Shown here piece by piece: positions 57,731 through 64,000 of a stretch of DNA of 64,000 bases; within the stretch, counting starts at the first letter, position 1; every line of letters starts with the position of its first letter. The stretch spans positions 1 to 64,000 of the forward strand of contig CADARP010000008.1 in the NCBI GenBank assembly GCA_902790325.1. Direction: 5' to 3'. The stretch comes from Oscillospiraceae bacterium (GTDB lineage Bacteria > Bacillota > Clostridia > Oscillospirales > Acutalibacteraceae). The notes beneath the pieces are model-generated. The model was given only the letters and a program-made list of their open reading frames with translations, was not told where the DNA came from and made no database searches. Made by a program: the position numbers and the translations under genes.

Positions 57731-59308
57731 TCATGCCGCCGTCTGTGCGCCGTTCTGGGCGGCGGACGCATCCGCCGCGCGTTCCCTGTTTCCTCTGCCG
57801 AACGGGAATTCTCCTTCCGGCATATTCTCCCCGGTCGGACGTTCCGGGCGTTCGCCGGGTGCTCCCTGCGGCATCTCACCCGAAAAGCCGCCGCGCATAC
57901 CGCCCATGCCGCCGCCGAACTGATTCGTCAACTCCGTGATCTTCTCGCCGTTGACATAAACCTCGCCGCCGTTCAGTTCGCCCTTGCCGTCATAATCGAA
58001 CGCCGACTGCGCCGTGATGCGGATCGTGCCGCCGTTGATGATAATGTCACCGTTGGCGTCGACCGCGTCCGTGTCGCCCTGACCCATTTCGATCTCGAGC
58101 TCGCCGCCGTTGATCTCAACGGTGGGCGTCACGCCGGATGTTTTCTGTCCTGCATTGATGCCGTCGTCGCTCGCTTTGATGGAGATCTTGCCCGCGTTGA
58201 TCGTGATGCGCGTTCCCTCGATCCCTTCATGCGCCGTGACGTCGATCTCGCCGTCGTCGACGGTAACTTTATCCTCCGCGTGGATCGCATCGTCGCCGGA
58301 TTGCGCGTGCAGCATCCCGCCGCGTATCGCAACGTTTCCGTCCGCATGCACGGCGTCGTCCGCGCAGTCGAGCGTACAGCTGCCGCCGCTGATCGTGACG
58401 TCTGTTCCCGCCTTGAGGCCTTTTGCGCTGTCATTCTCGCCGATCTGTGCACTGCTTCCGCCGCCGGTCGTGACGGACGCGGTCGTATCGGCAAGCGAGA
58501 GCGCGGTCTGTGCCTGCACGCCGTCTTCGCCGGCCGTAACCGTCAGCTTCGCGTTCTCCGCCGTGACTGTGCCGAGCGTTTCGTCTTTGTCGTTCGTGGC
58601 GCGCAGTCCGTCGCCGCCCGCCGTCACGGTCACATCCGCATTCCGAACGGTCAGGCTGTCTTGGCCCGTGACGCCGTTGTTCGCGGCATTGACCGTCAGT
58701 GTCAGATCGGCAAGTCCGAGCGTGTCGTTGCCCGTAATGCCGTTGTTCATCCGGCCGTTGACCGTGAGAGCGCCGCTGCCGGCAAGGATCAGATCCACCT
58801 TCGAGTACAGACAGGCGTTCGGTTCTTCGTCCGCTTCGGACGCATATGAATCGGTATACGTATAGCTCTCGCCGTCTGTCAGCGTATTCTGCGTGCCCTC
58901 TTTTGCAAATACCGTCGCCTGCTTCGCGCTGTAAACATAGATCGCGCTCGACGATCGGGAAGTGATCTGCGCGCCGTCCAGCACGAGCGTCACGTCCGCG
59001 TCGCCCGCATCCACAACGATCCTGCCGTCCGTCGTCTCGCCGCGCACGGTAAATGTGCCGCCGCTCTGAATCAGCACATCCGTGCCGTTCACCGCCGCGC
59101 CGGCGCCGGAAATGTGCGCGCCGCTGCCGTTCCATGCTATGACGGTCGCGCCTGTCTCGTCGACCTGTACGCTTTCCTTCGCCGTTTTTTCTGCGCTTTC
59201 ATCTGTCTGTGTACGTTCGCTTGTCTGCCCGAACCCGCACGACGCAAAAGCAAATAGAATAAGCAGCGCCGCGAGAGAAGCGGATACGGTGGTCATGATT
59301 TTTTTCAT
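57731..59308 (-). CDS. Cthe_2159-type beta-helix lipoprotein
   Basis: 525 residues. The N-terminus ends in AFASCGFG, a lipobox, so it is anchored to the membrane by lipid. The mature part has the family ladder: ADVTLVLDGAQITS, SGALTVNGRMNNGITGNDTLG, DDAVHADGNVAI, DDAIHAEDKVTVDDG, DDGINAGQKTSG, and a Gly/Met/Pro-rich C-terminus (GGMGGMRGGFSGEMPQ). It is a paralogue of the protein at 23111 but with a lipid anchor instead of a helical tail. It stands back to back with the VTC gene under a matching activator site. Confidence 0.85.
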   Translation of the reverse strand: MKKIMTTVSASLAALLILFAFASCGFGQTSERTQTDESAEKTAKESVQVDETGATVIAWNGSGAHISGAGAAVNGTDVLIQSGGTFTVRGETTDGRIVVDAGDADVTLVLDGAQITSRSSSAIYVYSAKQATVFAKEGTQNTLTDGESYTYTDSYASEADEEPNACLYSKVDLILAGSGALTVNGRMNNGITGNDTLGLADLTLTVNAANNGVTGQDSLTVRNADVTVTAGGDGLRATNDKDETLGTVTAENAKLTVTAGEDGVQAQTALSLADTTASVTTGGGSSAQIGENDSAKGLKAGTDVTISGGSCTLDCADDAVHADGNVAIRGGMLHAQSGDDAIHAEDKVTVDDGEIDVTAHEGIEGTRITINAGKISIKASDDGINAGQKTSGVTPTVEINGGELEIEMGQGDTDAVDANGDIIINGGTIRITAQSAFDYDGKGELNGGEVYVNGEKITELTNQFGGGMGGMRGGFSGEMPQGAPGERPERPTGENMPEGEFPFGRGNRERAADASAAQNGAQTAA

Positions 59309-59372
59309 TTATAACGCCTCCTGTCGTGATTGTGATCCGATATTTCGGGATCGTTTCCGAACTTGCGGCTGT

Positions 59373-59405
59373 ATTGTAGCGCGGCAAACTAAAGGGAACT
59401 TAAAG
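59373..59405 (-). promoter_or_regulatory. Activator site and -10 box of the lipoprotein gene
   Basis: Minus strand CTTTAA-GTTCC-CTTTAG (59405-59389), exactly 10 nt, TACAAT (59378-59373). No -35 box. Confidence 0.8.
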
Positions 59406-59420
59406 AAAACAGATTTTTTT

Positions 59421-59453
59421 CTTTAGGTCTTCTTTAGGTTGCCGCTGTACACT
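59421..59453 (+). promoter_or_regulatory. Activator site and -10 box of the VTC operon
   Basis: CTTTAG-GTCTT-CTTTAG (59421-59437), exactly 10 nt, TACACT (59448-59453). The same geometry as the sites at 59373 and 24782; the response regulator gene lies downstream. Confidence 0.8.
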
Positions 59454-59478
59454 GGCAGCAACGAAGGGAGGCGAGCCC

Positions 59479-60216
59479 ATGAATAAACCGATCATCACTT
59501 GTTTCGAGCGGGTCGAAAAGAAGTATTTCCTCAGCCCGGAGCAGTACAGAAATTTCCTGGAGAGTCTGGCGCCGTATGTTCGTGCGGACGCGTACGGAGA
59601 ATATACGATCTGTAATCTGTACTACGACACGGACGACTACCGGCTCATCCGCGCATCCATCGACAAGCCCGTATATAAGGAAAAGCTGCGCGTGCGCAGT
59701 TACGGCGTACCGGCCGCGGACAGCGCGGTGTTCGTGGAGTTGAAGAAAAAGTACGACGGCGTCGTCTACAAAAGGCGGATCACATCCACGCCGCGCGCGG
59801 CGCAGACACTGCTGCGCGGCGTTCATCCGGCGGGCGCGCAGAGTCAGATCCAGAAGGAGATCGAGTATTTCCAGCAGTTTCACCGCACGCAGCCGAAGGT
59901 GTTCATCGCCTACGACCGGCAGGCGTTCCAGGGAACGGAGAACAGCGCGCTGCGCATCACGTTCGACCGGAACATGCGCTATCGGCTCGATCGGCTCGAT
60001 CTCATGGCGGGCGACGACGGCGCACCGATCCTGCAAACGGACGATATCCTCATGGAGATCAAAATACCCGGCGCATGTCCGCTGTGGCTGACGCGTCTGC
60101 TGACGGAGTACGGGATCTATTCCGCATCCTTTTCCAAGTACGGCGAATGCTACCGCGCACACATTCTGCGCGACAACAAAAAATTGTATACAAAGGAGAT
60201 GTATTTAAGTGCTTGA
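59479..60216 (+). CDS. VTC-domain polyphosphate polymerase-like protein
   Basis: 245 residues of the VTC/CYTH-type fold: CFERVEKKYFLSPEQYRNFL with the basic ExExK-like start, NLYYDTDDYRLIRASI, KEKLRVRSYG, VFVELKKKYDGVVYKRR, and the acidic LMEIKIPGA near the end. VTC domains make polyphosphate from ATP inside a tunnel lined by these basic residues. In Clostridia the gene often stands with DUF4956 and CotH genes. It overlaps DUF4956 by 8 nt. Confidence 0.9.
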   Translation: MNKPIITCFERVEKKYFLSPEQYRNFLESLAPYVRADAYGEYTICNLYYDTDDYRLIRASIDKPVYKEKLRVRSYGVPAADSAVFVELKKKYDGVVYKRRITSTPRAAQTLLRGVHPAGAQSQIQKEIEYFQQFHRTQPKVFIAYDRQAFQGTENSALRITFDRNMRYRLDRLDLMAGDDGAPILQTDDILMEIKIPGACPLWLTRLLTEYGIYSASFSKYGECYRAHILRDNKKLYTKEMYLSA

Positions 60217-60889
60217 CTCTATTCTGCATTTCACATCCGTCATCGACGGACAGATCACAATGCCTGTTTTCCTTCTCTGTACGGCTGTATCGCTCGTACT
60301 CGGCGTGCTGACGGCGGTCGTGTCGATGTTCCGCAACCGCACCTCGCAGAGCTTCGCGCTGACGCTTGCGATCCTGCCGACGATCGTACAGGTCGTCATC
60401 ATGCTCGTCAACGGCAACATCGGTGCGGGCGTCGCCGTGGCAGGCGCGTTTTCGCTGGTGCGGTTTCGCTCCGCGGCAGGCTCCGCGCGGGAGATCGGCT
60501 CGATCTTTCTCGCAATGGCAGTCGGACTTGCGACCGGCATGGGATATGTCTCGCTCGCCGTCGTATCGTTTGTGATCCTGGCCGCGGTCCTGCTCCTGCT
60601 GCAGGCGCTGCGGTTCGGCGAACAGGATCAGGCGGAACGCACGCTGAAAATCACGATCCCGGAAAGTCTCGATTATGACGGCCTTTTCGACGATCTGTTT
60701 CAAACATACACAAAGTCGGCGGTGCTCGAAAAAGTCAAAACATCCAACATGGGAACGCTGTTCGAGCTGCAGTACAGGATCCGCCTCAACGGCGCGGAGA
60801 TCCCCAAGGCATTCCTCGACGAATTGCGCGTGCGCAACGGCAATCTGAACATCGTGTGCGGAAAAGCCGCCGAAAAAGACGCGCTTTAA
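60209..60889 (+). CDS. DUF4956 membrane protein
   Basis: 226 residues with three or four membrane segments (MPVFLLCTAVSLVLGVLTAVV, SFALTLAILPTIVQVVIMLV, GAFSLVRFRSAAGSAREI) followed by a cytoplasmic domain ending in NLNIVCGK. The family pattern FSLVRFRSAAGS is intact. The start is GTG at 60209, with AAAGGAG 9 nt before; it overlaps the VTC stop. Likely to pair with the VTC protein at the membrane; the role is unknown. Confidence 0.88.
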   Translation: MLDSILHFTSVIDGQITMPVFLLCTAVSLVLGVLTAVVSMFRNRTSQSFALTLAILPTIVQVVIMLVNGNIGAGVAVAGAFSLVRFRSAAGSAREIGSIFLAMAVGLATGMGYVSLAVVSFVILAAVLLLLQALRFGEQDQAERTLKITIPESLDYDGLFDDLFQTYTKSAVLEKVKTSNMGTLFELQYRIRLNGAEIPKAFLDELRVRNGNLNIVCGKAAEKDAL

Positions 60890-60896
60890 AAAACAC

Positions 60897-60926
60897 TTGA
60901 ACGGCGTGCGCCAAATATAGTATACT
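60897..60926 (+). promoter_or_regulatory. Possible promoter of the two-component genes
   Basis: TTGAAC (60897-60902), 18-nt spacer, TATACT (60921-60926), 34 nt before the response regulator. It would give the pair its own basal transcript besides read-through from the VTC operon. Confidence 0.5.
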
Positions 60927-60959
60927 AAGTCACAGAACAGACGAAAGGACGGTGCTCTT

Positions 60960-61637
60960 ATGCGGCTGCTGATTGCGGAAGACGAAGTCGATCTCGCACA
61001 GGCGCTGACGGCTTTTTTCGAGCACAACAAGTTCACGGTAGACGCGGTAAACGACGGTCTGTCGGCGTATGAGTATGCCGGCGCCGACGCATACGACGCG
61101 ATCATCCTCGACGTCATGATGCCGAAGATGGACGGCATCGAGGTCCTGCGCCGGCTGCGCGCGGACGGCTGCAGCGTCCCGATCATGATGCTCACGGCAA
61201 AAGCGCAAAAGGACGACCGCATCACGGGATTTGACGCGGGCGCGGACGACTATCTGCCCAAGCCCTTTGAGCCGGACGAACTGCTGAGCCGTGTACGCGC
61301 GATGCTGCGCCGGCGCGCGGAGTACCGCCCGTCCGTGCTGACCTTCGGCGACCTGTCGCTGCATCCGGACAGCGACGTGCTCTCCTGCGGCACGGGCAAA
61401 TCTGTGCGGCTGAGCGGCAGAGAGTTTCAGGTCATGGAGCTTTTCATGCGCTCGCCGAAAACGATCCTGTCTGCCGACAAGATCATGGAGCGCGTCTGGG
61501 GCTGGGACTCCGACGCGGAGATCAACGTCGTCTGGGTGCACATTTCCAATCTGCGCAAAAAACTGGCCGCACTCGGTTCCGCCGTCACCATCCATGCGAA
61601 CCGCGGTCTGGGCTATATACTGGAGACACAGTCATGA
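60960..61637 (+). CDS. OmpR/PhoB-type response regulator
   Basis: 225 residues. Receiver domain with DVDLAQAL, phospho-acceptor Asp51 in ILDVMMPKMDG, Thr in MLTAKAQ and Lys in LPKPFEP. C-terminal winged helix (SVLTFGDLSLHPD, LSGREFQVMELFM, VWVHISNLRKKLAA). OmpR-type proteins bind 11-bp-spaced direct repeats, matching the three CTTTAR-N5-CTTTAR sites upstream of the genes at 24688, 59308 and 59479. The stop overlaps the kinase start by 4 nt. Confidence 0.95.
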   Translation: MRLLIAEDEVDLAQALTAFFEHNKFTVDAVNDGLSAYEYAGADAYDAIILDVMMPKMDGIEVLRRLRADGCSVPIMMLTAKAQKDDRITGFDAGADDYLPKPFEPDELLSRVRAMLRRRAEYRPSVLTFGDLSLHPDSDVLSCGTGKSVRLSGREFQVMELFMRSPKTILSADKIMERVWGWDSDAEINVVWVHISNLRKKLAALGSAVTIHANRGLGYILETQS

Positions 61638-62929
61638 TCAAACAACTGCGAAAAAAATTTATCCGCATCTCCATCGCGGCCGTCGCGGCCGTGATGGTGC
61701 TGCTGTGCGCATCGGTCAACATCGTCTATTTCCTGTCTGTCAACGCACACCTGAACGAGACGCTGGACATGATTGCCGACAACCAAGGCAGGATGCCGGA
61801 ATTCAAAGGGATGCGCAGAGGTATGCCGGGCGACGCGGGCGAACCCCGCCCTATGCCGCGGCAGTTCAACGAGGAAACGCCGTTTGCCACGCGCTTTTTC
61901 GTCCTGCAGTATTCGGAAGACGGGAAACTGATCCATGCGGACCTTGCGCATATCGCTGCCGTGACGGACAGCGACGTGCAGGATTATCTCGCATTTGCCG
62001 TTCTGCAGGGCGAGGGACAGGGCTTTACGGACGGATTCAAATACAAGATCGCGTGGCAGGACGACGGAAGCCTTATCGCCGTGTTTCTGAACGACTACGA
62101 GCAAATCGGCGGCGTCGTCACCATCCTGCTCGTTTCTGTGCTGGCAACCGTCTTCTGCATCGCGCTGATCAGTGTGCTCATTATTTTGTTTTCAAAGAAA
62201 GCGATGGAACCGGTCGTGGAGAGTGACCGCAAGCAAAAACAGTTCATCACGGATGCAAGCCATGAGTTGAAAACGCCCATCACGGTCATTCGCACCAGCC
62301 TGCGCGTGCTGGAGATGGAGGTCGGCAGGCAGAAGTGGATCGACAAGGCCGTTGCGCAGACCGACAAGCTGACGGATCTTGTCAACTCGCTGGTTACGCT
62401 TTCCAAGCTGAACGAAAGCGAAAACACATTCCGCGCGTCAGAATTTCAGATCAGCGAAGCGATGCGCGAGACGGCAGAGTCATTTGCCGACTTTGCGCAG
62501 GAAAACGGCCATAACCTGCACATCTCCGTCGAGCCGGATATCCGCTTCTGCGGCGATGAGTACGCCGTGCGGCAGCTCGCGTCCGTACTGCTGGACAACG
62601 CTGTGAAATACGCGTCGGAGAACACGCCGATCGAATTCGCGCTGGAGAAGGACAAAAAAGGCGTTCGCATTCGCACAAAGAACACATGTGACGATTTGAA
62701 CGCCGAGGATCTCGATAAACTGTTTGACCGCTTTTACCGCGCGGACCCGTCGAGAAACAACGCAAAGAGCGGTTTCGGGATCGGGCTCTCGATGGCCAAA
62801 ACGATCTGCGAGGCACATCACGGATCGATCCGTGCGCAGAGCGAAGACGGACACAGCGTGGAGTTCGTCGCGCTGCTGAAAAACGGGACTCCGGACCGTG
62901 CGAAAACAGACAAAGCCGGAAACCGCTGA
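61634..62929 (+). CDS. Sensor histidine kinase
   Basis: 431 residues. Membrane segment 1 near 12-36, an extracytoplasmic region of ~110 residues with a Met/Arg/Pro-rich part (MPEFKGMRRGMPGDAGEPRP), membrane segment 2 near 155-180, then HisKA with His210 in DASHELKTPI, and HATPase with LLDNAVKYASE, FDRFYRADPSR and GFGIGLSMAK. It phosphorylates the regulator at 60960. The Met/Arg-rich sensor loop could bind a metal or a peptide, but the signal is unknown. Confidence 0.95.
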   Translation: MIKQLRKKFIRISIAAVAAVMVLLCASVNIVYFLSVNAHLNETLDMIADNQGRMPEFKGMRRGMPGDAGEPRPMPRQFNEETPFATRFFVLQYSEDGKLIHADLAHIAAVTDSDVQDYLAFAVLQGEGQGFTDGFKYKIAWQDDGSLIAVFLNDYEQIGGVVTILLVSVLATVFCIALISVLIILFSKKAMEPVVESDRKQKQFITDASHELKTPITVIRTSLRVLEMEVGRQKWIDKAVAQTDKLTDLVNSLVTLSKLNESENTFRASEFQISEAMRETAESFADFAQENGHNLHISVEPDIRFCGDEYAVRQLASVLLDNAVKYASENTPIEFALEKDKKGVRIRTKNTCDDLNAEDLDKLFDRFYRADPSRNNAKSGFGIGLSMAKTICEAHHGSIRAQSEDGHSVEFVALLKNGTPDRAKTDKAGNR

Positions 62930-62946
62930 ACGCAGCCGGTTTCCGG
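62916..62946. terminator. Terminator between kinase and radical SAM gene
   Basis: CCGGAAACCG (62916-62925) pairs perfectly with CGGTTTCCGG (62937-62946). The stem starts inside the last codons of the kinase; T-runs are weak on both sides. Confidence 0.7.
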
Positions 62947-62980
62947 ATGTTTCGTCTGCGCCGAACCGTGTCGGCTTTTG

Positions 62981-64000
62981 TTACGCTTCTCCGTTTACGA
63001 TCGCTTCGACCCGCTCGCGGTGCATATACAGCGTGCAGCCGCCAATGTGATCGTCCTTCAGCAATCCCTCTGTTTGCAGCGTGCGGAACAGCGGAGAACG
63101 CAGCGCTTCCCGCAGCGACGTGTCACGCACATTGCAGTCCGAGTAGGGCGAGAACGGGCACGGTTCCGCGCCGCCGTGCGAGTTGATATGGAAAAATCCT
63201 CTGCCCGCGGCAACGCAGCCGCCCGAGCTCTTCTCGTCTCCGGGGAATGCGATAAACACCATATTCCTTCTGGTGCGCCGAAGCCGGCGAACGGCTTTGC
63301 GCATCTTTTTTTGTTCCGGTTCCGCCGGCGCCAGATGCCGGCTCTCCTCGGTCACGGGCACATATTCCACGTAGATGACCGCTTTGCAGCCGAAGGACGC
63401 GAGAGTATCCAGAAACGCGTCGGAGTAGACCTCCTCAAGGTTCTCGGTCGTCACCGTCACGGATGCGCCGAAGATCATGCCGCGGTCGCGGATGCTGCGC
63501 ATGGCGCCGGTCACCTTCTGATACACGCCGTCTCCGCGCCGCGCATCGGTAACGGCTTCGTTGCCCTCGATGCTGATGATCGGCAGCAGATTGCGGTGCG
63601 CATCCAAAAAGTCGAGATACTTCTCGTGCAGGAATGTTCCGTTCGTAAAGATCGGGAACAGGATGTCGCTGTGTTTCGCTGCCTGCTGCAGCACGTCGTA
63701 CCGCATCATCGGCTCCCCGCCCGCAAGCAGGATGAAGCTGATCCCCAGTTCCTGCGCTTCACAGAAGATGCTGTCCCATTCCGACGCCGTCAACTGATCC
63801 ACAGGCCGTGCGTCGCAGCAGGCGTTGTTGCTGCGGGAATAGCATCCCGCGCAGTGCAGATTGCAGGAACTCGTGATACTCGCGATCAGGAACGGCGGGA
63901 TATGCTCTCCGTTCCGTTCCGCCGCGTACCGTCTTTTGGACGCGGCGCGGGACACCTTGGCAAATGAACGCATAAAAGCGCTTTCCCGTTCGTTTTTGGC
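62981..64000 (-). CDS. Radical SAM protein with SPASM-like C-terminus (cut by right edge)
   Basis: Radical SAM motif CNLHCAGCYSR, SAM loop LLAGGEPMMR and IFTNGTFL, and a C-terminal region GGCVAAGRGFFHINSHGGAEPCPFSPYSDCN ... GGC that resembles a SPASM cluster site. The visible part has a GEHIPPFLIASITSSCN start region; the frame stays open to the window edge (AKNERESAF before the first ATG at 63973), and relatives have a longer N-terminus, so the true start probably lies beyond 64000. No peptide substrate gene is seen nearby. The function is unknown. Confidence 0.85.
   Translation of the reverse strand, partial: AKNERESAFMRSFAKVSRAASKRRYAAERNGEHIPPFLIASITSSCNLHCAGCYSRSNNACCDARPVDQLTASEWDSIFCEAQELGISFILLAGGEPMMRYDVLQQAAKHSDILFPIFTNGTFLHEKYLDFLDAHRNLLPIISIEGNEAVTDARRGDGVYQKVTGAMRSIRDRGMIFGASVTVTTENLEEVYSDAFLDTLASFGCKAVIYVEYVPVTEESRHLAPAEPEQKKMRKAVRRLRRTRRNMVFIAFPGDEKSSGGCVAAGRGFFHINSHGGAEPCPFSPYSDCNVRDTSLREALRSPLFRTLQTEGLLKDDHIGGCTLYMHRERVEAIVNGEA

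Noticed and set aside
1-64000. tRNA, rRNA, riboswitch or CRISPR loci
   Set aside because: No sequence with the conserved arms of a tRNA, no rRNA segment, no known riboswitch core and no direct-repeat array was recognised on reading the gaps between genes; a covariance-model search would be needed to exclude small RNAs.

Overview
The window looks like a chromosomal segment of an anaerobic, GC-rich Clostridia bacterium (Oscillospirales/Christensenellales-like, probably gut-associated). This is inferred from family content rather than from any marker gene: a glycyl radical enzyme with its activase, a dockerin domain, feoA-feoA-feoB with the small Cys-rich Feo protein, Cthe_2159-type beta-helix proteins next to VTC/DUF4956 genes, GPH sugar transport, many glycoside hydrolases, GGAGG ribosome binding sites and clean TTGACA/TATAAT promoters. 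No rRNA, tRNA, CRISPR array or intact mobile element was seen.

Layout. 1-8003: end of an unknown gene, a secreted endonuclease I, a very large secreted repeat/adhesin-like protein and a 52-residue peptide gene. 8200-9985: sugar-cation symporter with a tiny leader ORF and a zinc-ribbon protein. 10140-16878: exported beta-helix protein, exported GH3 with permuted domains, and an exported (alpha/alpha)6 glycosidase; a fragment of a DUF5060-type gene lies between the first two. 17057-22946: flavodoxin/SnoaL/aldo-keto reductase operon divergent from a LysR gene, then a second (alpha/alpha)6 glycosidase and a ferredoxin-type aldo-keto reductase. 23111-24688: Cthe_2159-like surface protein. 24977-29970: operon ThuA - Gfo/Idh/MocA - radical SAM activase - glycyl radical enzyme of unknown substrate. 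30126-31718: PAP2 phosphatase and a HEAT-like protein. 31826-35026: feo operon. 35410-37792: two exported phosphoesterases. 38033-43157: GH106-like giant glycosidase and a partner protein. 43458-53032: hypothetical protein, metallophosphoesterase, GH3 with PA14, exported DUF5060/DUF4038-type glycosidase, GH31 and an alpha/beta hydrolase. 53225-57605: redox/hydrolase operon including a dockerin-cyclophilin protein, divergent from a second LysR gene. 57731-62929: second Cthe_2159-like lipoprotein, VTC polyphosphate polymerase-like protein, DUF4956 membrane protein and a two-component system. 62981-64000: radical SAM protein cut by the window edge.

How it works together. Much of the window is machinery for taking apart plant or host glycans outside the cell and using the products. 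Two regulatory circuits can be read directly from the DNA. A TTAG-N6-CTAA palindrome (DtxR/IdeR-like half-sites) occurs at four places around feo and in the same promoter position before both exported phosphoesterase genes, implying a shared metal regulon. A direct repeat CTTTAR-N5-CTTTAR lies exactly 10 nt upstream of the -10 element of both Cthe_2159 genes and of the VTC operon, and fits the OmpR-type response regulator encoded beside them. The glycyl radical operon, with Cys-Asn-Gln where known dehydratases/lyases carry Cys-x-Glu, is the best candidate for undescribed chemistry. Several exported proteins end in a similar short aromatic/amphipathic helix, which may be an unrecognised sorting or anchoring signal.
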